From contig NW_004454159.1 in assembly GCF_000283155.1 (NCBI RefSeq), positions 20,970,941 through 21,034,940 on the forward strand: a stretch of 64,000 nucleotides of DNA, read 5' to 3'. The position numbers were made by a program, and so were the translations under genes. This DNA comes from Ceratotherium simum simum (Eukaryota > Chordata > Mammalia > Perissodactyla > Rhinocerotidae). How positions within the stretch are numbered: the first letter of the stretch is position 1; each line of letters opens with the position of its first letter. Shown here one piece after another: positions 12,501 through 24,439 of the stretch. The notes beneath the pieces are model-generated. The model was not told the origin of the DNA. It made no database searches and worked only from the letters and a program-made list of their open reading frames with translations.

Positions 12501-13790
12501 TTTTCTTGGTTAGTCTAGCTAAATGTTTGTTAATTTTGTTTATTCTTTGAAAGAACCAGCTTTTAGTTTCATTCATCTTTTCTATCATCTTTTTAGTTTC
12601 TATTTCAATTATTTCTGCTCTGATCTTTGTTATTTCCTTAGTTCTGCTACCTTTGGGCTTTCTTTGTTCTTTATATAGTTCCTTGACATGTAAAGTCAGG
12701 TTGGTTGAGATTTTTCTTGTTTTTGGATGTAGGCATTTATTGCTATGAACTTCCCTCTTAGAATCTCTTTTGCTACATCCCATAAGTTTTAGTATGTTGT
12801 ATTTCCATTTTCATTTGGGTCAAGGTATTTTTTGATTTCTCTTTTGATTTCTTCTTTGACTCGTTGGTTGTTCAGTAGCATGTTGGTTTTCTCCATATAT
12901 TTGTGAATTTTCAAGTTTTCTTCTTGTAATTGATTTTTACTTTCATACCATTGTGGTCAGAAAAGATGCTTGATATTATTTCAATCTTAAATTTATTAAG
13001 ACTTGTTTTGTGACCTAATATATGACCTACTCTGGGGAATGTTCCATGTGCACTTGAGAAGAACGTGTATTCTGCTGGTTTTGGGTAGAATGTTAAGTCC
13101 ATCTGGTCTAATATGTCATTTAAGGCTAATGTTTCCTTAATGATTTTCTGTCTGGATGATCTATCCATTGATGTAAATGAAGTATTAAAGTCCCCTACTG
13201 TTCTTGTATTGCTATGTCTCCCTTAGGTCTGTTAATATTTTCTTGACATATTTAGATTCTCCCATGTTGGGTGCATAAATATTTTCAAATGTTATGTCCT
13301 CTTGTTTGATTGATCCCTTTATCATTATGTAATGCTCTTCTTTGTCTTTTTTACAGTTTTTGTTTTAAAGTCTATTTTGTCTGATAAGTATAGCTAACCC
13401 AGCTTTCTTTCGGTTTCCATTTGCATGGAATATTTTTTTCATCCCTTCACCTTCAGTCTGTGTGTGTCTTGATGTCTGAAGTGAGTCTCTTGTAGGCAGC
13501 ATATAGATGGATCTTGATTTTGACCCATTTAGTCACTCTGTCTTTTGATTGGAGAATTTAGTACAGTTAGATTTAAAGTAATTTTTAATAGATATGTGCT
13601 TACTACCATTTTTTAAATTGATTTCTAGCTGTTTTGTAGTTCCTGTTTCTTTTTTCTTTTCTTTCTCTCTTCTTTTGTGTTTTGATGACTTCCTGCAGTG
13701 ATATGCTTATATTACTTTCTCTTTATCTTTTATGTATCTAGTATAGATTTTTGTTTGTGGTTACCATGAGGCTTACATATAACAATTAGT
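9600..13790 (-). pseudogene. L1 ORF2 remnant (endonuclease and reverse transcriptase)
   Basis: ORF2 encodes the endonuclease and reverse transcriptase used for target-primed insertion. The endonuclease end is visible at 12911-13168, ending in SDHNGMKVKI, the conserved SDH motif of APE-type nucleases. A piece upstream of the reverse transcriptase core lies at 12484-12783 (FFQRINKIN...LARL). The C-terminal part is seen at 10487-10813 and 10103-10339 ([13 protein letters not shown]). Successive pieces lie in different frames and contain stops, and an ERE interrupts the 3' end of the ORF. It has decayed well beyond function. Confidence 0.9.
9750..10009 (-). mobile_element. ERE SINE in L1 ORF2 end
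   Basis: This is an inverted ERE: poly-T at 9752-9767, gaggaagattggccctg tail motifs, and a gggccggcccc head ending at 10009. The region 9705-9750 just left of the poly-T is not L1-like and may be degenerate tail sequence. It interrupts the end of the L1 ORF2. Confidence 0.92.
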
Positions 13791-14049
13791 CTATTTTAAG
13801 TTGATAACAACTTAAGTTTGAATACATTCTAAAGCTCTACATTTTTACTCTTTCCCTTCCTGTGTTTTACATTCTTGATGTCATATTTACATTTTTTATC
13901 TTGTGTATCCCTTAGTTATTGTAGTTATAGTTATTTTTACCACTCCTCTCTTTTAACCTCATACTAGCTTTATAAGTGATTAATCCACCACCTTTACAAG
14001 TGAGATTTATACTTTCACATGTTTTCTTGTTAGTAATTAGTGCCCTTTC

Positions 14050-14907
14050 TTTTTAGTTAAAGAAATCCCTTTAACATTTCTTGTTATTGGTGATGAACTC
14101 CTTTAGCTCTGCTTGTCTGGAAAACTCTGTATCTCTCCTCCAATTCTGAATGACAACTTTGCCAGGTAGAGTAGTCTTGATTGGAAGTTTTTTTCATTCA
14201 GCACTTTAAATATATCATGCCACTCCCTTCTGGCCTGCAAAGTTTCTAATGAAATATCTGCCAATAGTCTTATGGGGGTTCTCTTGTACATAACAAGTTG
14301 TTTTTCTCATGCTACTTTTAAGATTCTCTCCTTATCTTTAACTTTTGACATTTTAATTATAATATGTCTTGGTGTGAGTGTTATTGGGATTATCATCTTT
14401 GGAACTCTCTGGGCTTCCTTAATCTGGATGTCGGGTTTTCTCCACAGGTTAGGGAAGTTTTCTACCCCTTTTTCTTCTCCTTCTGGGACCTCTATGATGT
14501 GAATGTTGGTCCGCTTGATGTTGTCCCATAAGTCCCTTAATAATGAAAAAGAGTGCAGACAGCTTTTTCCTTTTTGCTACTCTGATTGGGTGAGTTCCAC
14601 TGCCCTGTCTTCGAGTTCACTGATCCTTTCTTCTGCTTCATCTAGCCTGCTATTGAACCCTTCTAGTGTGTTTTCAGTTCAGTTACTGTATTATTCAGCT
14701 CTGTGACTTCTATTGATACTTTCTTGTATTTTCTATCTCTTTATTGAAGTTCTCACTTTGTTCATACATTCAAGTTCAGTGAGCTACTTTATGACCATTA
14801 TTTTGAACTCTTTATCAGGTAAATCACTTATCTCCATTTCATTAAGGATTTTTTTCTGAAGTTTTATCTTGTTCTTTCATTTGAAACATATTCCTTCGTT
14901 TCTTCAT
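14050..14907 (-). pseudogene. L1 ORF1 remnant (second L1)
   Basis: The start codon is cat at 14905-14907 on the plus strand. An early frameshift falls near 14850, just before the conserved MEISDLPDKEFK block encoded around 14800-14850, and stops interrupt the coiled coil. The C-terminal domain is still open for 62 codons at 14103-14291. It shows the family landmarks ETLQARREWHDIFKVL and KLSFRI...FPDKQ, the RNA-binding C-terminal domain of ORF1p. ORF1p is a trimeric RNA chaperone that coats L1 RNA in the cytoplasm. This copy is non-functional. Confidence 0.88.
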
Positions 14908-15775
14908 TTTGCTTGACTTTGTGTTGGTTTCTATGCTTAGATAAAACAGCCACCTCTCCTAGTCTTGAAGGGGTGGCCTCATGTGGGAGATAAACCTTAT
15001 CACTCATTCCTGCCCTAGCTCTTGGTTGTCTCTCAAACCTTTGCGATTGTCCAAGCAGTCGATTTTATTTTCAGTGGCTCCGACTAGTTGAGGGTGTGCC
15101 AAGACCTGTCAGTGTCCCAGTGGGGAGGATCTCAGTCAGCACCTAGATTCAGGCTCACTGGAAGGCAGACCCTGAGGCAGCAGCTTTTAAAGTATGCAAA
15201 TAAATACAGTCCTTTGGGACCGCAAATGTAAGCTCTGCTGTCCACCACAGCCACACTATCTGGAGGTATCTCTCAGACAGCAGTCACGAAAATTGGGGCA
15301 CCCAACGTATGTACCATCTCCTTTCCGGGAGACACCAGTGAGCTGGGGGGGGGCAGAGGGAGAGTGCAAAGTTGACATCCACCAGCCTATGTTCTCTGAG
15401 AACACCTCCATAGACCCCTAGATGTGTGCCAAACCTGAATCCTGCACCTCAGGCTGAAGCTGCAGGGCAAGCAAATAGGCTTCTTCCTTTCACAGAAAGA
15501 CTGGGGGTATGTTTCAGTCTACTGTCTGTGCACCACCCTGGGGATGGTAGCCTGCCAAGAACTGTCTCTCTGATTGTTACTTTCCCATGGGACCCAGTAA
15601 TACAAACCCCTGGCACCCAGAGCCAGGCTACCAAGGGGTATCCCCTGGGTGGCAGCTGCAAAAACTGGGGCACCAGATGCATGTGAAAGCTGCCCTTCAG
15701 GAGATCCTGGGGCTCTGGAGCACGGCAGAGGGAGAACACGAAGATGCTGTCCACGGCCTCCATCCCTCATGAGTA

Positions 15776-16203
15776 ACCCACGGCCTTCTTGCTCTTTTTG
15801 GAACACTCCTTAACATATGGTAATGTTTCATCCTGGTCAGTCTCATATATTCTCTGATTACAATTCCCACATCAACAATGTGACATCTCCCAAGTTCTCA
15901 GCACCAGTCCATATCTGTCTCCACAGCTCCAAGCTTACTGGTTAGGACTCGTGCTATGCCCCACTGGCAACTTCAAACATTCTACCTCAATTCATGGTGT
16001 TATCATCCACCCAAACATTTTTATTTCTTAAAATTAAAACTGTGATAATAACACCTGCCCCACAGAGTCACTCTGAAGATTGATGAGACCTCTAATCTGG
16101 TGTCAAATAGAGATACCTACTATCTGTTAGCTGCCATTATCAATAATACTTATTATTATTTATTAAACCTCAAGCATCTTTGACCGTTTCCTCTTTCTAA
16201 TTT
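15776..16203 (+). repeat. Short spacer with MIR 3' fragment
   Basis: 16033-16165 resembles the 3' half of MIR in plus orientation (gataataacacctgccccacag, then a gattgatgagac-type block). 15776-16032 shows nothing I can name. Confidence 0.55.
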
Positions 16204-16451
16204 GTGTGTGTGTTTGTGTGAGGAAGATTGGCCATGAGCTAACATCTGTTGCCAATCTTCCTCTTTTTGCTGAGGAAGATTGGCCATGAGCTAACATCTG
16301 TACCCATCTTCCTCTATTTTGTATGTGGGATACCACCTAAGCATGGCTTGATGAGTGGTGTGTAGGTCCGAGCCCGGGATCCGAACCTGCAAACCCCACG
16401 CTGCCAAAGTGGAGTGCAAGAACTTAACCACTATGTCACCGGGCCGGCCCC
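16204..16451 (-). mobile_element. ERE SINE with 15-bp target duplication
   Basis: An inverted ERE with two gaggaagattggcc tail units and the head gggccggcccc at its right end. Exact tcctctttctaattt copies at 16189-16203 and 16452-16466 form the target-site duplication, which fixes the ends. A TG-rich stretch replaces the usual poly-A tail. Confidence 0.95.
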
Positions 16452-16589
16452 TCCTCTTTCTAATTTTTACATGTCTCAAATGCCTCTTATTTGTCTCTTT
16501 TTCTGTACCTTCTGTGCAACTAATTTAGTGAGTCTTTCTTCATCTCTGCCCAGAACTTCCTGACTTCTATTTCTTTTGTAGTTCTGCTC

Positions 16590-16870
16590 AATTGCCACCA
16601 TAGCTATTTTTTCTGATACACTAACCTGATTATTTACCTCCCCTGCTTAAAAATCTTTATGTCAGCAGGATCAACTCCAAAGTCCTTAGCTTGATATGTA
16701 ATACTTTTACAAAATGGAGCCAACCTAGCTTCTTAACCTCATTGAATACATTCCAGAATGTTCACTTTTTGGCCTTTCATACCTCATTGCCTTTGCATAT
16801 ACTTCTCCCACTGCTTGGAGTACTCTCCCCAATTTCTTGGTGTGCTGGCAATTTTCCATTTCACCTAATC
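16590..16870 (+). repeat. L2 LINE 3' fragment
   Basis: The order of weakly preserved blocks matches the L2 reverse-transcriptase C-terminal region. It runs cctcccctgcttaaaaatc, then ccaaagtccttagc, then ttgcctttgcatatacttctcccactgcttggag, which corresponds to the family's gcctttgcacttgctgttcc region. It is degenerate and non-coding. Confidence 0.6.
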
Positions 16871-18284
16871 CCACTGAGATCCATTCTCTGTTGTACCATT
16901 CTCTCTGCTCCAGGAGACTGACTGCTAAGAACTAAATCACCTGGAGGGCCTTGCTTGTCCACTTCTTGTTGAGTTTAGCCAGTGGGAGTCCCTGCTAGAG
17001 ATCCAAGGATGGGAAGAGAGCAAGGGCAGGGTATTTACTCCTCCTCCTCCCTCTTTGCCATCGCTCTGGGCGTGGTGGCATCCCTCAATAATTACAGCTT
17101 CTAGCAAGTGGCCCCTCATCTGCAGATACAGCTCCCAACCAGGACCTAATCATGTCATTCCTGTCCCTCTCCTTCAGGCCTTGGAGCCGTATTGCCTTCT
17201 TGCTATTACTAATGCCTTCATTTAAAAGCATCTTCAAAAATCTTAGCCGACCTGCCAAAAGATATAACCTGGATCTAATCAGGAGAAAACACAAGATAAA
17301 TCCAAGTTGAAGAATATCCTACAAAATGACTAGCCTATTCTCTAAAAAATGTCAATATCTTTCACATACATACCCCCTCGCCCTCCAAAGAAAAGTCTGA
17401 GGAACTGTTCCAGATTCCAGGAGACGACAGAGATATGACAACTGAATGTGGTATGATCCTGACTGAATCCTGGGCAGAGAAGGAAAAAAAAAGAAAAAGG
17501 TATTATTGTGCAACTGGCAAAATTTAAATTTGGACTGTGCATTAGAAAATAGCATTGTTTTAAAGTTCCTGTATTTGATAATTATACCCTGTTCACGTAA
17601 AAAAATGTTCTTGTTCTCAGGAAATACACACATATTTAGGGATAAATGGGCTTGATGTCTACAAATTATTTCCCAATGGTTCAGGAAAAGTATATTTATG
17701 TGTGTGTGTATAGAGATATATACATATGTACAGAAAGAGAGAAAGTAGAGAAGGCAAATGTTCATAATTGGTGGACTCTGACTGTAATACACCTGTGAAA
17801 CTCCATTCATCAATAAACACTCAAACTTGGCATTACCTTCCTTTTACTAACAATACCTATCAATCCATAGAGCAATACTATGTTTCAGAAACCTTATATC
17901 CAATTATCATTTTATCCTCATGACAACTTTATTAGGTTTTGTCATTAGCTCCTTTTGAGAGCCCAGAGAGCTGAGGTGAGTCCTGGAGCATGGATCTATT
18001 TGTCTCCAGAATGCAGGTTTTTGAGCCCGACACTGTCTTCCTACCCTGGGCAGTGTTCGATGCTCTCTCTTCCATAGCACTTTTCATGTGATTCTGCAAT
18101 TATTTTTAAAACTATGTGCGTCTTACTCACTTTTGCTTCCCTCCAACCTAACACAAAGTCTGACACGTAGTAAGCATCTAATGACAAACAAATAAATCAA
18201 AGAAGGAGTGTACGCATAGTTCTTTAACCTTTCACCATCACAGGAAAAGCAATTCAGTGCACCCTGGAGCTGGATGGTAGATCC
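16871..18284. other. Intergenic DNA with weak old repeats
   Basis: 16966-17275 resembles an old dispersed LTR-like repeat (gtgggagtccctgctagagat, then gcagggtatttactcc), but I cannot name the family. 17875-17962 is a weak inverted MIR. 17700-17730 is TG/TA-rich. 18140-18180 looks like an L2/MIR 3' tail. The 153-codon minus-strand frame at 17352-17813 spans repeats and low-complexity sequence and is not a credible gene. Confidence 0.45.
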
Positions 18285-18600
18285 ATCATCATCTATAATT
18301 GCTCTGTCAATATGATGGCCACTCACCACATGTGGCTGCTGAGTACTTGAAATGTGACTAATCCAAATTGAGATGTGCTGTAAGTATAATGTGCACGTAA
18401 GGATTTACTATTAAAAAAAGTGTAGAATATCTCATTACTATTTTTTCACATTATTACCTACTGAAATGATATTTTGGATATATTGGGTTAAATAAAATGT
18501 ATTATTAAAATAAATTTTATCTGTTTCTTTTTTCTTTTTTAATGTGGTGACTAAAATTTAAAACTACACATGTAGCTCACATTATATTTCTTTTGGCTCA
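18285..18600. mobile_element. MER3-like hAT-Charlie DNA transposon
   Basis: The internal order cactcaccacatgtggctgctgagtacttgaaatgtg, ggatatattgggttaaataaaa, then tgtagctcacattatatttcttttgg matches a common non-autonomous hAT element of placental mammals. I recall it as MER3. It is non-coding, and the exact family name is uncertain. Confidence 0.7.
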
Positions 18601-18722
18601 TGCTCATCTACACAGATGAACAAGTTTCTAATTAAACTGCCGGTTCTAATGATTCTGTGACGAGAGCAGCAAATCTTGCCTTCTTCATCCTTTTTTAAAA
18701 CCAAGAGGAAAGTCTACTGGGG

Positions 18723-19070
18723 CAGTGTTCTTGAACTTTTAATGTACAGTCATGTGTCACTTAACTACAGATACGTTCTGAGAAATGTGTTGTCAGGCGA
18801 TTTCATCATTGTGTGAACATCACAGAGTGTACTTACACAAACCTAGATGGGATAGCCTGCTACACACCTAGGCTATATGGTACTACTCTTCTGGGACCGC
18901 CATCGTATGTGCTGCACATGACTGTATATACAAACCACCAGCAGACATCTTGTCAAAATATGGATTCTGATCAGCAGGTCTGAGGCAGGCCCGTGAGTCT
19001 GCATTTCCAGCGAGCGCCCAGGTGGCACTGCTGCTGGTCCTGGACCACACTGTGAGGAGAGAGGTACTAA
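18723..19070. mobile_element. MER5-type hAT element, split by a MITE
   Basis: The left part (18723-18744, cagtgttcttgaactttt) and the right part (18927-19070, with gattctgatcagcaggtctgaggcaggcc and ctgctggtcctggaccacactgtgag) together match MER5A/B. They are separated by a small inserted element. Confidence 0.75.
18745..18926. mobile_element. Tigger-type MITE nested in MER5 element
   Basis: A 178-bp element (18747-18924) has perfect 10-bp terminal inverted repeats, cagtcatgtg and cacatgactg. It is flanked by TA on both sides, the target signature of Tc1/mariner-group elements. Its body (gatacgttctgagaaatg, ggcgatttcatcattgtg, cacacctaggctatatgg) is that of a widespread primate and ungulate MITE. 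It is non-autonomous and has no transposase. Confidence 0.85.
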
Positions 19071-22000
19071 GGCACGCCAGGCTTTAATTTGATGCAGATG
19101 TTGGCATATAAATGTTTCATTAACCTAAGGAAAGTCAGTATTTTAGGAAGCCTAATTGCTGCTCACCACCTCTGGTTACATCAGATTGTCAGAAACATGT
19201 GATTTCCCCAAACCCACAATATGAGTTACCCCACTATTAATAAAAGGCTTGCAAAGGTAAACAAACCTTGCTATTAAGATAATCTAAGATACAGAATTAT
19301 GCTACATTTTTCTAAACACACACAGTATTTTAACAACCCCAGCTGTGTCTCAGGGGCTGTCACAGGAAGTCAGCTGGACTGAAGATGGCCTCTGAATTCT
19401 GGTCTTATGGATGTACTTGAGAAATTACAGCTCGAGAGAAAAAAAGACTATCCTCCTCCTACATGCCTGGAATTTCATCTAAATATTTCTATATATCAAT
19501 ATGGGGTTTTTTTTAATGAAAAGAATCCCTTGTCTTCTTGTCCATTTCTGGATAATAACATGCACAAGTTAGTGCAGGCCAGGAACTATGTCGTAAAACA
19601 CGACAAGCAGCCACCACAGCTGGGGCAGTATCAGGAAAGTTCTCTGGTCAAACACCAAACCAGATATGTCAAAACTCTAATAAACGGGCACAGGGGGAGC
19701 TTGTGATGCACCCCGAGGAACAAGGGATTCCTCATAGTGTTGCGCTGAATACTACCATTTGAAGAGAAAACTTTAGACAATATTTTTGTGGAGTTATTAA
19801 TAATACTAGTATTACCTCTTATCACACTTGGTTGGATTGACTTTTACACTGTGAGGTAAAGATTATTCTCATTTTGTAGAAGACGAGACAACAGATTAGA
19901 TGGGAGCCAAGACTGGAATCCACGACCTGAAAACTCGAAGTCCCATTCCATTTCCAACACCATCCACAGCGTCCTCCGGCAAGAAGCAAAGGGAACAAGT
20001 TGGAGTGTGAGGCCACTTTAGTTAAGGTCTAGTGCCAGCTCTAGGCAGGAGTTTGTCTGGTATCCTCTCTTGACCTAAGATTTACCCAGTACCTGTGTAC
20101 TCCCTCTTCCCCTTCATCCTTGAAAATACTCCCCTCGAGGAAATAACTGATAAACATGTTTACACCAAAGGAGGAGTTTAATTGTTAAATCTTATGTAGC
20201 AGCTAACAGGATGGGGGCAGGGCAGAGAAATCAGCAGAGGAGAGAGCCTGACCATCAATCTGAAATGACATCCCCTTAGGCAATGTAAAGCGAGCCCTGC
20301 TTAATTCATTCAGACGCCCAAAAAATTCTATGATTTACCAACAGAAAGATAAAACTTGTTTTTTCAGTAGTCATGAAAATAAACTCACAGATGATCTAAA
20401 AATGGATTTGAGATGAGCCTACATGGACTTTTTTGCTTCTTTCGGCTGTTTTTTATTTGTTTTCAAGAAGTGTTTATTAATGAACAGAGCTTTGAGAAAA
20501 CAGGTATTTGGTGATGGTTAATGCCTACTTTCTCCCACCTCAAGATAGGCAAGATGATAAATTGTAGGTGAGGACAAGTAGGAGGCAGAAGAAATAAGTG
20601 GAAGTTACTGTAGAAAATTAGCAGGTTATATGGATTTTCATTTAAGTACTAAGTTTTTCAAACTAGTTATAAAGAAATATTAACTCAAATGATTTTTCCC
20701 AAGACTATCAAAACAATATGCTAAGCCCAGTAAGATATCATCTATAATTGATTAAGATTCTCATTTGCCTAAGAGAACTGCTTTCTATTTCTAGATTTTG
20801 CTGGCCCCTTCAGTGTTATCACACTGGTCAAAAGAGGAAATCTATTTATTAGTGGAAAACTACCATTTAGCAACAAGAAAGTAGCAGATCACCTATCACA
20901 TGAGTCAATGTGATTTCAAATCACGGCACACAAATCCCTTTAACCAGTGTTAGTGTGGCTCTTTGATTTGCATCTATGGGGAATACGATTCCATCTCTGT
21001 CCTAAAGTGAAGCTCTACTCACTGGAGCCTCTGGAATGCACAGAAGAGAAGACACAAGTGAATAGATGTTTGCATCAATTACAAAAAGATACTTTTAAGT
21101 ACTAAGAGAGGGAGACAGTACTTTCAACTTAATGAACCTTGTTCTCAAGGTTGAGTAGCTCTGTCAACAACCAGAAAACAAATTTCATTCTGGCAGTACA
21201 ATTTCAAATTTTCAAAAAAGAATTTCTCCACATACTCCTGATTATCCCCAGGTGGGGTTCCTGCCTGACAGAATAGTCATAGGTTTCAAAATTGTGCCAA
21301 CTCACAAATTGATAACCACCTACCAGAATTCTGAAATCCCCTTTCTCTACCCACCCTCAGAACACTTTCCAGCTCCTAGAGGAAAACACAGCTTAAAAGT
21401 CAACTGGCTAAGCAGTGGTCTAAAAGGCAGATAGCACAAAAGAAAGCCATGTATATTTATCTTCCAAATTAAAAGCCCATGGCATGGACATAAAACAAAA
21501 AAACCAGAGTTGACCATAAATGAACATAAATGTGCAATTTGGCCCCATCATCAAGTTCTCTGACTCAACATCAAACCTGTTTCTGGGGAACATGTGGGGC
21601 TTTCTTATCTCAGATGAGGTGGAAAGATGCTACTGAGACCTTGAAGCTCTTGTAGTAGCTACCACTGATCTTGCTGATCTTGCTTTTATATCAGAGAACT
21701 TACCTTTCTGTAAGAAGTGAATAACCAGGTTCTAGACACATTTTTTTCCTCTACTGCCATAGAAATATTCTTTCTTTTAAGGAAAATTGTCCCAGAATTA
21801 TTTCTCCACTAATCTTTACTGTGCTTCCTCTTACTCAATAACTCCACTTTCCCTAAGGAATTAAGCTGCAGAATCTTCTATTGGCAAAGCACAGCACTTT
21901 TACTTAAAAACTCAAGTAAAAATTGAAAAATTAATTAGGTAATTTGTACATACAGCAAAATGGATATATCTTTAAACAGTGTTAAGTAAAATATAACAAG

Positions 22001-22186
22001 AAAAGGGATAGAAGAAGAAAATGAAGAAGAAAAAGGGGAAAGAAGGAGAAGAGAAGGAATAAAGGAAGACTTACAACAAAAAGAAACAATGGTATCTGAC
22101 CTCAACGTCCTTTTCTTAAATTACACACACATACACACACATCACAACCAGCACTTCCTATTTTATAAGATTGTCAAATTATTTTT
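19071..22186. other. Intergenic DNA, largely unassigned
   Basis: A probable inverted MIR lies at 19850-19985 (gattattctcattttgtagaag, then a gactggaatcca block). 22000-22075 is a purine-rich GAA/GGAA tract and 22123-22142 is CA-rich. The rest is AT-rich single-copy-looking DNA with only short spurious open frames. Confidence 0.5.
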
Positions 22187-22408
22187 ATTTATTTAGTGAG
22201 GAAGATCAGCCCTGAACTAACATCCATGCCAATCCTCCTCTTTTTGTTGAGGAAGACCGGCTCTGAGCTAACACCCATGCCCATCTTCCTCTACTTTATA
22301 TGGGGCGCCGCCACAGCATGGCTTGACAAGCGATGCATTGGTGCGCGCCCAGGATCTGAACCTGCGAACCCTCGGGCCGCCGCAGCAGAGCACCACCAGG
22401 CCGGACCC
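22187..22408 (-). mobile_element. ERE SINE with target duplication
   Basis: An inverted ERE of the GGTGGCGCA class: tail units gtgaggaagatcagccc and gaggaagaccggctc, then tatggggcgccgccacagcatgg, then a diverged head. Copies of tcaaattattttt at 22174-22186 and 22409-22421 flank it. Confidence 0.93.
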
Positions 22409-22633
22409 TCAAATTATTTTTTATATACCTAGCACACAGTAGATGACATACCAAAAAAAAGGTGAATGACTTTACATTATCCATTAAGAATAAGAACATG
22501 TAAGAACAAAGATACTAGTCAAACAAACAACATGAGGATAGAAAAGTGTAATTTTGTAACAACATTTAGTAATTTTTTTTAATGTCCATAATGATAGTGA
22601 AAAGCAATACAGATGAAAATAGAGATACCACTA

Positions 22634-22906
22634 GGGGCCAGCCTGGTGGTATAGCAGTTAAGTTCACCCATTCCGCTTCAGCAGCCCAGGGTTCACTGGT
22701 TCGGCTCCTGGGTGTGGACCTACTCACCGTCATTAAGCCATGCGGAGGCAGCATCCTACATAGAAGAGCTACAACTCTACAACTATGATACACAACTACG
22801 TACTGGGGCTTTGGGGAGAAAAAAGAAAAAGAGGAAGATTGGCAATGGATGTTAGCACAGGGCTAATCTTTCTCAAAAAAAAAAAACCAACCACATGGTT
22901 CACTTT
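22634..22906 (+). mobile_element. ERE SINE with 18-bp target duplication
   Basis: A diverged ERE with head ggggccagcctggtgg, B-box-like ggttcggctcc and an ending ttagcacagggctaatc plus A-run. Exact aaaatagagataccacta copies at 22616-22633 and 22907-22924 mark the insertion site. The host sequence is probably an old L1. Confidence 0.95.
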
Positions 22907-22924
22907 AAAAATAGAGATACCACT

Positions 22925-23470
22925 AAATTCAAACAATAACGAGATACCACTTGAATGCATCAGAATGCCAAAATTTTGAAAAGTAGGTAATATTAAGTAC
23001 AGGTGAAGATGTGGAAAGATGGCAACACATATAAACTGCTCATAGAAGGTAAAATAGATCCAGCAGTTCTGTAAAACAATCCAGCAATATTTAATGAAAT
23101 GAGTTTGCTTAAGTGCTATTAGCAATACCGCTCATGGGTAAATACCTCAGAGAAATTCTCACGCAGGTTGGTAAGGATCATGTATGATATGTTCATTATG
23201 GTCATATTTTATTTGTGATAATACAGTTGGAAGCCACCTAGATGCCCATCACTAAGAGAATGGATAAGTAAAAAATGATTTATGTGTGCTATGGACACTA
23301 TAGCATTTGAAGCAACAAACTCAACCCATATAGCAATATGGATAGATCTTAAAAACGTTAAGTGCAAAACAGCAAGAAAAAAAATGAGATGTAAAACTCA
23401 ATTACCTTTGTGTAAATTTTGTAAAATACAAAATACAACAACACTACATACTTTATAAGAGTGCAAATTC
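22925..23470 (+). mobile_element. Old L1 3' fragment
   Basis: The sequence follows the 3' end of an old mammalian L1 ORF2: gagataccacttg, then a gatgtggaaagatgg block, cctcagagaaattctc, ccacctagatgcccatcac, and gaatggataagtaaaa. It is heavily diverged, with no open frame of note. It may extend left of the ERE at 22634. Confidence 0.7.
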
Positions 23471-24439
23471 CAGGTCACATGACAAGTACAGTAGAGGGGA
23501 ACAGGAGTGGCAATTAGAAATGAAAGAAAACATTTTTAAATTAATCAAATTACTCTCATGTATAGATTTTCCTTTCAAAATGGAGTAATTTGCGATAGTT
23601 GTAGTATATACCAAGTTAACCCTCATGGCCATTAGTGGAACTCTGATGAGCAAGCTTGTGACTCAATTAGTTGGTTTATCACTCAGTTCAACACTGCCAG
23701 CCACCAAGATGGTTTCCACCAGTACTCAGTTTAAAGTCATTTTTATTCTCAGTCACATAGTGTTTAATTTACATCTGTAATATTGGTTAAAGAGACAATG
23801 CATTAAAATTACTAATATTAAAATACAAATTAATGAAGAACATTAGTAGTCATAGTCAGATCCATTCCTAACATTTGTGAAGAAGTGAGCAAGAGTATAA
23901 ATGGAGTCCCACACACCAGATGTCTAAATACTTAAAGGTTACAAATCAACCTAACCATCTGACATAAAATATGTTCTATCTTACTTTCACAACTGTACCT
24001 TCTTAATAACAGGGAAGGTGAGGTTTACATGCAGATTTCTTGTATTTCTCTTTCTGTCCTTGATTCCGTCTTGTATTTATGCTGGTGGACTCTCAGCCGG
24101 CGCTTAAAAAGTTCCAACCATTCTTCTCCTGAATCCAAGCTGCCACCCTTGGCCATCTCTTAAGTAGAGGAGTTCCAGAGTGGCGGTGCAGTTCATAGTC
24201 AGGAGGGGTGACCTAGGGAAAGGCCTTGCAGGCCCTAGAAACAGGCACAAGCTGTTTAGGCAGGGAATTTGGGGGTCTTGAGCACTCAGTGTCCCCTGGA
24301 AGGGAGTGTGTAGGCTCTGAGTCTGCATGTTTCTCTTGGCCCTGCAGATCCCTCACCCTATTAGGAAGAAGGCCAGAGTAGGTCCCGAAGAGTGAAGTGG
24401 GGCACTTCTTGTCTGAGCCAAAGCATTTCTGTGAATGTG
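23471..24439. other. Intergenic DNA, nothing recognised
   Basis: I see no gene, RNA or nameable repeat. 24090-24330 is a more GC-rich patch without a credible reading frame. Confidence 0.5.

Larger units (their letters stand above)
8889..15775 (-). mobile_element. Nearly full-length LINE-1, inactive
   Basis: On the minus strand this reads 5'UTR (15775 to about 14908), ORF1 (about 14907-14050), ORF2 (about 13790-9600), 3'UTR and a poly-A tail seen as poly-T at 8889-8898. Removing the two ERE insertions leaves about 6.3 kb, close to full length. The 5'UTR has two tandem monomers (15245 and 15617) and ends abruptly, so the extreme 5' end is missing. Both ORFs are broken into fragments of at most 108 codons, so the element cannot move. 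No target-site duplication was found. Confidence 0.93.

Noticed and set aside
17352..17813. 153-codon minus-strand open frame
   Set aside because: It spans TG-rich and poly-A sequence, has no domain, and the composition is that of antisense AT-rich DNA; no promoter or splice support.
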